From contig NC_031776.1 of NCBI RefSeq assembly GCF_001522545.3, positions 21,161,511-21,225,510 on the forward strand: a DNA stretch of 64,000 nt, written 5' to 3'. Made by a program: the position numbers and the translations under genes. This DNA is from Parus major. Taxonomy: Eukaryota; Chordata; Aves; Passeriformes; Paridae. Of the stretch, positions 24,401-36,904 are shown piece after piece. Under the pieces are notes generated by a model. That model was given only the letters and a program-made list of their open reading frames with translations. It made no database searches and was not told where the DNA came from. Numbering within the stretch: position 1 is the stretch's first letter; each line of letters opens with the position of its first letter.

Positions 24401-26600
24401 ACTTTTTTTTCACTATCAGTATAAAACTGAACATACTGTGAGACATAAGGTAGCAGGTGTCTTGGCTCTAAACTATCAAGTCTGTGGGCATTCTGTTATA
24501 ACAGGTGCTCCAAAAATTTGAACAGATTTTAACAAGAGCTGTATGGGCTTTTTAATTAGCCTGGTTACTCAGCATGTGGAGAAAGCACTAGGTATGTGCT
24601 TAAAACACCATTGTATCTTGCAAACAAATGTTTCACATACCCATAGTCATTCTTTTGGTTGTTATCTTAAAATTCCTTTCTATCTGATGCTAGGATTTGA
24701 TTTTGGTATTCATTTTTCTTGCAATCCTTATCCTACCTGAAAAGAATCATCATACTAAAAAAAGTGTTGAATAACATCTATCCTCCCATTTGGAAGGAAG
24801 CATTTAGAAACTTGGATTTACCTGATACTTAGCTGTGATTTTACTTGGCATTACAGAACTATGAGAAGGCACACAGAAAATAAATTCTGTGTTCTGAATC
24901 CCTTGGTTTTAACTACAAAGTGTCTTCACTTTCAGTTATGCTTTTCCCATTATTATTAAGTACATCACAAGATTTTTTAGAAGAAACAATGCAATAAACT
25001 GGAAAATAGAACCAAAATAATAAAAAATGCTTTGATTTTACAATCAGTATAACTGATTAGATATGACTTGATAGATACAATTTTAGAAATTCATAGAAAT
25101 GCATGTCTATAGCCTGTAACATAAAAATGGTGTCATATAATTTCATTTGTGTTATGGTGTTGGTTTGAAAAGAATAAGCCTAAGAATGTCACGTTAGAGG
25201 GGGAAGAAAAAAGAAACAAAGTGGTGGCTTACATAAGATTTTTGTGCAAACTGTCATGTGGTGAAACCTAAGATTTTAACTCATAAATAGCTTTATTTTC
25301 ATATAAAATTATTTTACTAGCTGTCCTTGTAATACTGACATTAGTATCTGTGACTGGTATTTATCTAGCGATCTTTGCATCTATAATGACTTTGTTGTTA
25401 CAAGGTTTAGTATTGCACATCTTAAATTATAGAAATAAGGGGTTTATTTTTTTAAACTCAGAAGAGATTGTTGAGAAATTATGTGGAGGATTTCACACTT
25501 GAAACATTTGTGTCAAAATATCTTTAACCACTTGGCCTAAGATTAAAAATACCAAGACACATTTTGAGCCATATAAAACACACGCTTTAAAAAGGGTGCT
25601 TAATTTAAAAAACGCTTATATCTGCATTTTTACAGAAACTTCTCTCTTACATAAATTAATGTAAGAAATATACATTTTATGATTTCACTATGAATTCATC
25701 CTCTTTCTTTATGCTATTATTTATTTGCTCAGCAGTAATATACACAATTATAGTCAATAATCACTTATTGCCTGAAGTAATAATTACTAACACTCTCACC
25801 CTACTTTTTAAAGTTTAGAAATCCCAACCAATTTACAAGCTTGATGGAGCAGAAAGATGGATATGTATTTGTGCCATAAATGAAACGAGTACTTATTCCT
25901 GTAGATGTAATTTTGTAGACCTACTAATCATGGTGAAAGCACAGCAGAAAAAGTGATAATTGTTAGCCACCCCAAAGCCTGACAGATTTTTTAATTTGTT
26001 TGCTGCTGAAGGATAGGACCCTTGCAATTGCACTTCTGTAAAGTAACATGGATAAGATAATGCAGATTACAGTAGTGCATATTACCATTGCAGCTGACAC
26101 TGTGGCTTGAGCACTGGTTGCCTTAGGCACTAAGAGCAGTTTGATTTCTGACTGCACCATCACCAGCTCCTGCTCCATAACCACCTCTTGGTTGTGGCAA
26201 TACAGTTGATTGTGGAGTATAAGACTAATTTCCCTTTTATTTTTTTTTTTAAAGTGGATGTATTAAGCCAATAATGCTGCTAAATTTAATGTATTATCAA
26301 ATTATGCTCTCATTTGCTGTGAAAATATAACCTATATATAAATATAAATAAAATATAATCTTAAAACAAATGAATTCTGCTGGGCCTCTAGCAATTCTGA
26401 AAATAATTAAATTTTGAAATGACAGATCAAGAGAAGATGACTCTGTCAAGGAGATTTTGAAGGGGTAATAACATAGAAAAAAGTTGTCATCCTCCTTATT
26501 ACCATTTTTTTTCCCTCAACTATGTACCCTCCTTTCAGTCTTTCAAGGGCTAGAGAAGAGTGACCACTTTAGCCTGATTTTCTAGACTCATCATCATGTA
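18480..26600. other. Long AT-rich unique stretch, no gene recognised
   Basis: The most GC/CpG-rich part is about 19235-19320 (four CpGs in about 60 bp), preceded by a pyrimidine-rich CAG that resembles a splice acceptor, with no matching donor. An AT palindromic patch of TTTAAATA units lies at about 21919-21942. The part at 22560-22830, with several TAATTA/AATTAATT cores and long mixed-composition text, looks like the kind of sequence that is often conserved non-coding DNA; that cannot be decided here. No exon, RNA gene or repeat family could be supported. Confidence 0.4.
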
Positions 26601-26612
26601 ACCTGAATAATC

Positions 26613-26661
26613 ATGCAAATTGAGATTAGAAGCATTGTCCCTGCTGGAGAGTGATTTGCAT
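26613..26661. promoter_or_regulatory. Two inverted octamer (POU-type) motifs, possible enhancer core
   Basis: ATGCAAAT at 26613-26620 and its exact reverse complement ATTTGCAT at 26654-26661 face each other 33 bp apart in a non-repetitive stretch. ATGCAAAT is the established POU-factor octamer. Whether this pair functions is inference; a single octamer is expected by chance a few times in 64 kb of AT-rich DNA, a close inverted pair less often. Confidence 0.3.
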
Positions 26662-28103
26662 TACTAAAGTGCCATGTAGGAAATTATGTAATGAGATTCA
26701 GGTAGTAATGGATGAAAAATACAACAAATGAAATTGTAGGAGGATGGCAATATAAAATTTGAAATCATTACAGTAAGTGAGTAATGAGGGCTAAGATGAA
26801 AACATGGAATTGCAGCAACCTATTTCTAAATTTGAGAGGGCTAGTCAGTTAATGATCAGAACTAAAAAAAGACATTTTTTAAGATCTGGAGTTAAAAACA
26901 AGAAGTCTTTTTGTCAACACTTAGCTATGTCTTAATGCAATGTTTATCTTGCAAATGCATAAGGTCTAGTTGGATTGATTTGATGTTGTATTAAGATAGA
27001 TGCTAGGTGCAAGTGATGAATAAAATGTTGGAAGGTGATGATTATATTTCTTAAACCTTTCTAAAAGCTTTCGTATGGTAAGATTCATTTTGTATGAGAC
27101 AGATATTTAAATTAGGTATAAATATATAATTTAAAGTAAATATAGGGAATATGTGCAGAATACAACCCATGTTAAGGATTTCATCTGTAAGCCAAGATTT
27201 GAGAAAGGCTTCAGCCTTTATAAGTTTGTCTTTGGAATAGCTATGGCAAATGCAGTTATGTAATAAAAATGATGATGTGTGCCTCATCTACGTAGCTACA
27301 AATCTAGGTAAACTACTTAGCAGTATAAATTCTGTGTATGGCAATTCCATTAACTAATATTAAAAACATTACAACTGTAAAACCTTGTGAAGATTTAGGA
27401 CCAAGTCATGCTTCCTATTGATATGAATAGTTTCAACAGTTTATATTAAGCACAAGAGAGCAATTTGGAATTAAATTAAGGCATTCATTTAAATATTTGG
27501 AGGACTACAGTCCTTGAAGAAGCTCTTGAAAATATAACTAAAACTTGGCGGATTGGGTAAAAGCATGCTGTTTTCAAAGAAAAGTTAATAATTTCATAGA
27601 TCACTGGTAGAGATATTAAATGATGTGCTTCACAGTCACCATAGTTTATCTCCCACTGAATTTTTGCCGTCTCACTCACTGTTCCCTTTCAGGGACACAT
27701 CATATAGACTTTCTAGCATGTGCCCAATTTTGGTAAATTTCTGCCTAAAAATGACTCTTAAAGAAAGGGCTGTGATTGTGAAGAGCAGGAAAATTTAATG
27801 AAAAATGAGTTAAGACACTAATTACAGTTTATTTTTTTAACATTCATTTTGGCAGTTCTCATTATCTTATATTGTACGGTGTCTGAGGTCAATTAGGATT
27901 CGGTTGATCTTGGAGTCAGTTGACAATGCTGTTTATAATTAGATAGAGGAAAGGGAAAAGGTTGATGTTTTCTCTCTCTTCCTCATTAGGGCTGGCTGAC
28001 TGAGCCAATTTTATTGCTATCTTAAAGGCAGTTAAAAAGGTCATGTGACTGTTTCCTAAATGAATTGTTTTGCAAAATACTGTTGTCTTTGTAAGGATAT
28101 CCA

Positions 28104-28127
28104 TTATCCATCCTAATGGATGGATAA
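28104..28127. repeat. Inverted repeat, 10-bp arms
   Basis: TTATCCATCC (28104-28113) and GGATGGATAA (28118-28127) are exact reverse complements around TAAT. CCATTA just upstream also pairs with TAATGG, giving two alternative foldings. Confidence 0.9.
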
Positions 28128-30262
28128 ATGGTTTTTATTAAAATTTTGAGGTGTGCAATTCATCACTCTGATAGACAAAGAAAAGCATGTGAATTATTTT
28201 AACTTTCACACTGTAATCTAGAAACTGTAAGGATTCAGATTTTAATCCACTGTGCAGTTTTGCAGAACCTGAACTAAAGAGATCACATAATTAACCTCAT
28301 ATTTAGTCTCAAATTTCAATCTCTAATAGCTACTAAAGAGTACTTTCTATGAAGTAATACAAATAATATGAATATTTTAAAGCCAGACCTTTAAAATAAT
28401 TGCCTTTGTGCTGCTGATGGTTTGTTTAATAAATATTCTTGTTAGCATAAAAGTAGTAAATATATTTTACTACATTCTAAGAAAATACACTTAGCAGTAG
28501 AATTGATGTTTATTTTAACAGCCTTGAAACTAATTTTTAAGATTGGCTATGCCTACTGCAGTTATATAATATAAGTAATCTTAAGTTATTAACACCTTGT
28601 TATTTTAGACATAATTCTTCTGTTAATACTGGAATATTTGGTTCATGTTTAGTGCAGCACTGACTCCACTAATATTAAATTAAAGGTGAAATGCATATTA
28701 TTTTTCAGAAGATTTAGTATAATGATTTAATAATGTTTTTACTTTGATAATTCTTTTTTTTATAAGTAATGTGCATATATTTCTAGAATGGAATGTGAAT
28801 TGTAACATACATTATAATCATACTAATAGAAGATGAAAGACAACAACCCTCTAGTTCAGTAATTTGAAATCAATGTATACTGACATTTGAGAGCTCTTGG
28901 TAGAAAAAAGGAAAAAAGCAACAAAAGATAAAAGAAAGAAGAAACTGTAAATGAAACATGAGAGGGAAAGTCCCAACAGTTCTAATTAAAGATATTTCAA
29001 CGTTAGAACTGCAACATCCACCCACATGTCATTCTTGCATGACATGTAACAGAAGATCACCAGTTCTGTCTTCCTTGTACAAAATATTTTTTCCTATAAT
29101 TGTTTATCAATAACAGCAAAAGTGAGAGTTTTTGCATAATCGTATTCATAAATTGTACAGAAAAGCAGTAATTATAGTAAATCTGCCTGTAACCAAAAAG
29201 TGATTGTTAAAGTAACTTTCAAGAAATGCTGCCAGCCATGTATTAGCTGGTATTTTACTGCCTACATTGGTTTCTTTCATCAAGTAAGAGATAAAGGAGC
29301 AGCCTGGAGAAGATGACTAGCTCATTGCATATGTAAAAAAAGTAAAATGCATGTTTCCTTTATTTCACTCGGAGGACAGAAGTGAAAACAAAAAGCCAAG
29401 CATATTCATGACAGTGGCAGATGGTGCCAACCTTGCACAGCTATTTTCTTTGATTATTGGCTACTTATACTTTTAAAAATGAGACACAAAGCCAGAAAGC
29501 TGTGGTTCTAGAAGAACATAATGAAATCACACTGACATAGGTCATTGTCCTGAATATAATCCAATTTAGTTTTAGATTTCTGTAGAATTTTCCCAGATTT
29601 CTCCTTCTACTTCATATTTTCTCTAGAAAACTGCCTAAACTGAATACAAACCTCATTAATATTCACACAATATTAGACAGAGTTTGTGATTAGGTGGAAT
29701 AAATTTGCCTGTGGCATTTTAGAAAATATTTCATTATTGCAGTCTTTAAGAACTGCCTATTTCTGTTCAAAGAATAATACTGACTTACAGTAGTCAGTAT
29801 TTTATTAGTTTAATCACTGTCAAACAGTGAGTGTGGATTTTGAATTATGAATATCCAATTCTAAAAACTACATTTGCTGTGCCAAATCATATGAAACAAC
29901 TTTGAAAAATATTACTGCTGGATTCAGAATAGAGGCATTTCTCAAAGTGTCTGAGTAAACATCAGGAGGTTTTTGAATACTTTCATTTCTTTTCTTACTA
30001 CTCAGAAGATTTTGTATCGTATGATCACAGTTAGGTGAATGTTTAATGAAAATAAAAGCTACAGCCAAGTTAGAATGAAAGAGAGAGTGAAAGATTATTG
30101 ATTCTAGCACACTTTCAAGCTGGAAGGTCCAAAGGGGAAATGAACATCTTTTCCACCAAGTGAATGAATCACACTGCTTTTATATAGGAGAATAGGAGAC
30201 TTTAGGGCCCAAACACTGACACCAAATGAGGTTTTTCCTACACAGGAATGTGACCAGTCAAG

Positions 30263-30279
30263 CTCCTCTTAAAGAGGAG
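30263..30279. repeat. Inverted repeat, 8-bp arms, 1-bp centre
   Basis: CTCCTCTT and AAGAGGAG flank a single A. It is a compact palindrome with no associated element. Confidence 0.9.
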
Positions 30280-31139
30280 ATATCCTCTGCCAGCAGTAGA
30301 AGAAAAGTCAAGCAAACATGAACTAACTCAGAGGCAGCCCCCACTAGGAAAGAAAGAATTATCACTGTTGTTTCCAGAGCAGAAGAAACATATACAAATT
30401 AGGTTTGTCTAGCAATGAGGGCTGAAGAGATTTTTATTGCCATATAAATCCACTTGAATTTGTAATTCTTGTGTCTGGAGCAGTACTTTACTGCTTGCCA
30501 CCCACAGACCTGTATGCTCATCTTGATGTGACTGTGTTACAAAGGAGACTCTTCGTGAAGAGAAATATCAGGTCACTGAACCTATGATCCTTTAATATTT
30601 GTTTCAAATAACTATTGCAAAATTGGAAAAGTCTGTGAGATGTTTGTTTTATAGTCTTAACCGGTTGCTGGTTTTGCTCATATGAATGAAACATATGGGG
30701 TCTTGTAAGCGATATGGTTTCTTGATAAGTGATAAGCTTATACCACGCCTTGCATCATCTTCTGAAAAACAGCTCTGTTGTAACAATTCCAGCATTAATA
30801 ATTCAAATTTACCTCTTTCTATAAGAAATACAGCACTGAACTTTTAACATATGACAAAGATTTTTGTGCTACTCCCCTTCCTCAAAGTTTCATTGAAATA
30901 TCTCTAGTAGGTCCTCAGCATACCAAAGAAATGTAATCTAGGATTCAGATTCATATTCTGGGAATGTGCTGTGCTTTAACTTAGTGTTGTCCCTTTTCCC
31001 TCAACTGTTATCACTCTCAGTTATGGGCAGTGGCACCTTCCCAAAGCAGGAGCATATAGGGGATAATTTTGTTCAAATTGCCCTTGCTAACCTACTACTG
31101 CAGCCTTGTCTGTAGGTGCTTGCTAGTCTTTGATGGCAC

Positions 31140-31171
31140 AGCAAAGAGCGTGGGTTTGAATCCTCTTTGCT
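31140..31171. repeat. Hairpin with 9-bp perfect stem and B-box-like loop
   Basis: AGCAAAGAG (31140-31148) pairs perfectly with CTCTTTGCT (31163-31171). The 14-nt loop contains GGGTTTGAATC, close to the Pol III B box GGTTCGAATCC. No tRNA acceptor stem, anticodon arm or A box was found upstream, so this is not a tRNA gene. A tRNA-derived SINE relic is conceivable. Confidence 0.6.
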
Positions 31172-32044
31172 TCACAGTCTTAGATGGAGTAAAGGAGCAC
31201 AGGTAGTGCTGATTCCTGGACCATCAGAAAAGGTTAGCAGTACTTATTCACTGTGGGATTTAGTTGTTTGCCATCAGTGTAGTCTATTTTAGGCAATGCT
31301 ATTGAAAACAAGTGCATTAATTTTGAAAATTAATATCTCACACTAAACAAATAGATGTGTGCAAAGGTACACAGAATTGCCAGAAAACTTTGACAGCAAA
31401 TCTGCCAGTCTTCCTATCCCAAACCTATGCAACATGTGCTTGGAGATGGAAAAGGCAAGATGGGTGACAGCCCAGACACACAGAAACACAAATATATGTT
31501 TTAAAAGCAAGCATGCAGGTAAACCTTAAAACTGTCAGGAAGCTGGTGCATTTTTCTGCAGATTCTCTAAGTCAGTAATTTCATTTCTGCTTGTTTTGGT
31601 TTATTTGCTTGTGCTATATATTTTTTTGTTTTGATCTTGTCCATCTCTTTTCATATGTCTTTGTACAAAGGCCAGCAAAGTGAGAGGAAGGAAGCATTTA
31701 AAACATTTTTTATATATAGGGTTTGGCCTGGATTGTAACACATTCTTCCTGAATAAAATTATCAAAAAGCTGTCCTTCAGCTATTAAATTTAAATGGGAT
31801 ACAATATCCACAGAACTACTTAAAATTGAAAATCTAAAATACCACAGGGAAATAATTTTTTTTATAATTATTTAATTTTACCGAATACTTCCAGAAAATA
31901 CATTCTGGAATAGAAAGCATTACTTTTGAGATCTGCTGATGAAAAAATATGTAAATTTAGGATCATTTGTATTGAAGAGGGTGAGATAGAAACCATGATG
32001 TTCCACAATCCCTAAATAGTGAGGTGGTGAAAATAGATACATTC

Positions 32045-32104
32045 ACTGAATATATACATATGTGTCTGAATATATATATTTTATATATAGAATGTATATT
32101 CACT
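32045..32104. repeat. AT-rich (TA)n-like low-complexity region
   Basis: Repeated TATATA/ATATAC units, for example TGAATATATATATTTTATAT, without a strict period. Confidence 0.75.
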
Positions 32105-32483
32105 ATCTAAAGTAATTGAAGAACAATTACTTTATATTAGACAGCACATGATGGAGTACATTTGCTGGGCCTGCTATTATATTTTTGAGGCACACTAATT
32201 CTTGCTAACTTGTGTAAGTAAAAAAATTGCAAACTTTGACCCAGAATTTTCCATGACCTCTGGTTAATGTCAACTTTGTGGTAATTCCCAGTGTCTCTGG
32301 ATAGCAAACATATGCAGTCTATCTCCTTGAAACGCACTAGACACGAATGCGTAATACTGGATGCTGGGTAAACAGTCCAGAGTTCATAACACTGATAATG
32401 TCCATAATATGGTGGCTGAAATTAATCAGCCTCATCCAAAGAGCCATTTTTTTCTTTTCAAACAATATAGCAGATCTAGATTT

Positions 32484-32502
32484 AAAAAAAAAAAAAAAAA
32501 AA
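32484..32502. repeat. Poly-A run, 19 bases
   Basis: An uninterrupted A19, the longest A run noticed in the window, followed by TTAACAG. The upstream sequence does not resemble a retrocopy that I can recognise. Confidence 0.9.
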
Positions 32503-32504
32503 TT

Positions 32505-35335
32505 AACAGAAGTTTTGATGTGTTAAAACCAGAGCCAGTTGGCTGCCTTTGTTAGGGTGACAAAATGCCAGAAACCCAAAAATCTTCATTTGCTTTGAAG
32601 ACCTCATGCTGAATGAGAAGCTGTTGTTGAGATAAAGATACTCTTTGCAAGTATATTCATTTTCTTCTTTCTGGACTCACAAGAGAACAGAAAATTTAAG
32701 CAATAAATTATGCCTGTCCCTTTGAGACCAGAAAAGCTCAGAATGTGCACACTATGAAGAACTGAAGTTGATCAAAATGAAGCATCCAAGCTATGGAACT
32801 GTAGAGACATTTGACTCTATGAAATACTGATTTCACTGAAAACTACAGTAGATATTTCCTACTGCAGAAAGTAATATGAAATTATATAGAGCTCTCTGCT
32901 ATTCAGGAGGGTGCACTGCAAAGTGGTTGATGAGGCTGTCGCTTGTAGCCCTTGATGGATAGCCAATGTAAAACTCACAAAGTATTTCTCAACATGCCCT
33001 CCAAGCCATTTTTGCTGAATATGGATGTTCAGAAGTTCAAATCTAGCCAGCACAGGAAGAGATTTCTTTATTATGAACAACTGTGCCCTGGGTCAGAATA
33101 AAAGAAATAAGTGATTGTTCTTGGTAACTTGGCACATAAAAGTATTGCCAAAATTATATATTGTTGCCTGTATGTGTTATCTATAGTTATCTATGTAAAT
33201 AGAGCTGTACTTTTTCTGCAACCGGAATTTATTCTAATACTTTTATGCTTTTCTTTCCTTAGCGGTATAATAACTACTGTGCCATATATATAGAAATTAC
33301 TCCCAAGAATGTAACAAGCAGGATTCACACATTTAAATGATTTTTTTTTTAAAGCTGAACTGTTTCCAAATTCTTCTATCCAAGCATCACTTAAGAAACT
33401 GTTTGTTCAGTTCAGTTTCATCTCAGCAGCTGCCAAACCACTTCAGTTCTGCCAGCTCTGCTCTCTGATTGCAAAATAAAGGGTGGTCACTTCACAGTGT
33501 ATGCAAGAAATATTGTAATTTTGTGAAAATTATGACATTTAAGAAAATTCTTTCAATAGTAAATTGTAATGTTATCCTGCTACTTACCTATATAGCAAAA
33601 CCCCAAAAGAGTATTTTACATTCACTTCTCCATACTTTTCTATAACATTAGTGAAAATAGTGTACCGGGTTTGCATTTTCTAGGACTGAACTTTACTGCA
33701 GCTTACATTCAAAAATATTTTTGTAGTATAATAGCCTGTCAAAACAAATCTGTTTTCCTCATCTTTTGTATGTGCAGAATTTTGTCCATCTCTAAAGATA
33801 ACAATAGGACAATAGTAATTGCACAAATTAGTGAAGCTTTTCTTCTACTTTTTGTTTTCTTTTTTTTTCTCCTTAAAATCAGAAGATGTGTGAAAAAATG
33901 CATCAAGTAACTCCTTATTGTATGAAAAATGTTGCTGCATAAATGTATTAACTATTTTCATAGCTCATGGCTGAAGATTGGACTCCCCTGTGTCCATACA
34001 GTGAACAAAAACACAAAGACATAAAACACAGGAACCTGCAACCTGTTTTGTTGAGAGGAAATGCATCACCTGGCTGTAATATTTTGACACATACATATTT
34101 TAAATTTTCAGAAAAGCAATCTCAATGGTTTGCTAGTCTCTAAATAAAAGGTTCCCACTTAATGTAAAGTAAAATATATAAATATATATTTTAATTTAAA
34201 TCTGAAACATAATTTAAAGCAAAACAGAGAAGGGAGAAACATGTAAGCTGCTTACTGATAACTTGCTTAAGTTCCAAGCAGTTTTCTTCTCAGGAAAATA
34301 ATTTGCCTTAGCTGAAGAAGAAACTGGAGTGTATTTAGAAATAAAGAAGGAATAGGATGTTTGGGTTTATTTTTTTACAAGCATTTCTTTTGTTTGGTAA
34401 TAAAAAATATTTGAGTTCAAATTATGATAGAGAAAACTTTTTAGAAATAAAAAAAAATACAAGGACATGTATCTCTGAAATATAGAAGCAAAAAGGAAGA
34501 AACTTACTGTGTTTCTTTTTAATGGAACAAATGTGAAAATGAGAACTGTTACAGCATTCTGATTTTTCCTGTGGATAGCATTTTATCATATTCAGAGTAT
34601 TGTTTCTATGAGATTGTGTTCTGTGTTTTTCCCTTGCTGACCTGTATTTTGCTTGATGGGAAAGCTTTGCTCAGAGTGATTCACTGTGGGATGAGGAATC
34701 ACTTTGAGGGCTGATTTTTGTTCACCTTGCATTATCACTGTGAAGTGCTAAAACTAACTGTAAGGCAATACCAATCATAACAGTAATGTGTTGCACCCAC
34801 ATTCTACTTAATATGTACTGTAATTTACATTAATTCTGGATTAGATCTGAGTAAAAATTATAGAAATAGGGATTGCACATTTTCACTGAAAATATTTTTG
34901 AGAGGTGCAGGCAGTTTATTTTTCTTCCTATAAGCCTCATAACTATCACTTGATATATTTACAGATACTGAGAATCAGAAAAAATTCTACCATGCCTCTT
35001 ATATGGGATATTATGTAAACATTAGCATTTGTTTGTCAAAATAGTATTTTTGCATATACTTGTGCAGACCCACAGAGCTGAATATATGCACAGAGATACG
35101 TCCTCTAGCAAATTGTTAACCCAGAGAAATATATCCTTTGCATCACAGCTTCATGCCAATCGCCACTTCAGTAAACACTGCCACATCACGATGACTGTTC
35201 TCCAGGAATTAGCAATGAGTTTGTTTATAATCAAGTTTATCAATATTTATAAAGTACTGTACTTAAGGGGATAATATATTGATAAAATACAGTTCTGAAA
35301 TGCATTACATTTCCACATTATATTTAATGGCTAAA
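32505..35335. other. Unique non-coding sequence
   Basis: AT-rich. Plus-strand frames of 60-81 codons (33111-33293, 33671-33910, 35029-35274) have no recognisable motif. Nothing further is supported. Confidence 0.45.
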
Positions 35336-35345
35336 AATACATGTA

Positions 35346-35383
35346 GTGGGTGTGGAGTAATAGGGGCCATACCCCGCCCCCAC
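35346..35383. repeat. GC-rich stem-loop
   Basis: GTGGG (35346-35350) can pair with CCCAC (35379-35383), and inside it GGGG (35363-35366) with CCCC (35372-35375). The block GGGGCCATACCCCGCCCCCA stands out sharply in AT-rich surroundings. It marks the left edge of a compositionally distinct region that runs to about 35650. Confidence 0.6.
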
Positions 35384-35639
35384 AAACAGTTTCTTTATCA
35401 CCCCATCTGCTACCCCAAATGCTAACTCTCAGGAACACCACTGCTTTGCAGCATGTTTTATTATTCAAGCCTTAGTGGGAGGAGAGCTGCAGAAAGAAAG
35501 TGTTAACTGTAGAGAAAGGGAGGGTCAAACCAAGACCCAGAATAAGCTATATTGCTCCACTAATGCCAGGACAGTGGCACAAACTTCCGCTGGACCTGAA
35601 CCGGCTACTAAGTACCATTAGATTAGATTAAAACCTGCT

Positions 35640-35790
35640 AGAAAAAAAAGGAACAGTGAGAAGGAGGTCTAAACACATTTGTGAAAGAATTAATAAAGAG
35701 GCTAAAGGTATTTACGTAGGCAGGGAACATATGGAAGAGGAACAAGGCAGACTTTGAGAAGAAATTATTTAGCTTCATTAAAAAAAACTC
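35640..35790 (+). mobile_element. Possible CR1 LINE ORF2 fragment, plus strand
   Basis: The frame around 35678-35760 reads INKEAKGIY...REHMEEEQ, which resembles the CR1 ORF2 segment upstream of the RT domain (LNKEAKxxYrqgkxtxEEYr). The match is short, ends in a stop and was judged by eye only. It would fit the region's different base composition. Confidence 0.35.
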
Positions 35791-35799
35791 AAAAAACCA

Positions 35800-36600
35800 A
35801 CTGAACAAAGATAAAGCTAGGAAAAAAAATAAAAAGTTTACACTGTTTTTGTACTGCCTTTCTATTTTTCCAAAAGGAAGCAGGAGGTTGGGGCCTGATC
35901 AGACAGAAGTCAAGCAAAGATTCCTTTTGCTTTGGATCGGGTACTTTGGAAAGAAAGAAATCCTGCTAAATAAATATCAAATAGTGATGAGTGTTAATGG
36001 GGGTTTAAGAGACAAAGCGTCCAGTTTGAAGCACTTATTGGCGATGTCTACACTATCACCACTTGCCAAAAACATTTCCATCATTGTGCAATGGTTGAGA
36101 TTTATAGCTGACTTCCAGCATTTTAATCTAACCCAGCTCAGAGCAGGTGAGAAGCTGGCTGAATGCATCTCATTGAGATGATTTTGGGGATGACAGGATT
36201 GTTCATAAATGTAAGTTAAATAGAATAAGCAATTTCATTTAGAAGAAATTAGTTGACAAAAAGGCAAAGGAAAGGGAGAAAACTGAGTGGGGTTTTTAAT
36301 ATAGTCAAAATTTTAAAAATGGATTTTTTATCTTAGTATTTTCCCTTAAAAATTGGTCTATTTTTAATTTAAAAAAAAACATTAAAATGGAAGAATCCTG
36401 AAAGGGAATAAAATTTTTTGGTTTAGGACAAGTGAAATTGTTTAGGACAACATATAATTAGTTATGACTGTTGTTATGTGATTCATGTGTCAGTCTGTAA
36501 ACTCCACTGTTTATACAGCTCCCAAATAGGTAATACACTTCTAACCAAAATGACCAGCCAGTATTCTGGGTCTCATTGGCATCTCTCTATTAGAATGTGA
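35800..36600. other. Unique non-coding sequence with a short direct repeat
   Basis: GTTTAGGACAA occurs twice (36421-36431 and 36440-36450). A 110-codon plus-strand frame (35849-36181) partly faces a 63-codon minus frame; neither has a recognised motif. Confidence 0.45.
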
Positions 36601-36621
36601 AGCTGACTGTATGAATCATGT

Positions 36622-36900
36622 TTGTTTTTTGTTTTTTGTTTTTTTTAATCCCATTGATTTACAGTGATTATACAAAGATCTTCCTTGAATTTAGTCAGAA
36701 CAAGCAGTTTTCATATTACCGGTTGCAAGCCTAACAGCATTCCCTGAAAAAACACTCTATTTTTTGGTTGCTGGTTTGCCATGGTAAGTTTGCTATTTGC
36801 CGTGGTAAATTTATTTATTTTGTTTTTTATTTCCCTTTGTTGCTGTTGTTTTGTTTGTTTGTTTGGTCAATTGATTGGTTTGGGCTTTTTTTTTTTTTCT
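36622..36900. repeat. T-rich/(TTTG)n low-complexity region
   Basis: GTTTTTT repeats at 36623-36647, then GTTGTTTTGTTTGTTTGTTT around 36845-36864 and a T run at 36887-36898. This is the reverse-strand equivalent of the A-rich CAAA tracts elsewhere. The sequence between them is ordinary. Confidence 0.75.
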
Positions 36901-36904
36901 CTTG

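Larger units (their letters stand above)
26665..32040. other. AT-rich unique stretch with small palindromes
   Basis: It holds the inverted repeats listed separately at 28104-28127, 30263-30279 and 31140-31171. The mixed-composition part at about 29225-29460 could be conserved non-coding sequence. Minus-strand frames of 60-80 codons (27051-27287, 27485-27679, 27916-28104, 29868-30110) show no motifs and are probably chance. Confidence 0.4.

Noticed and set aside
31141..31171. Possible tRNA gene from the GGTTTGAATCC-like B box
   Set aside because: No acceptor stem, D arm or anticodon arm can be drawn upstream.
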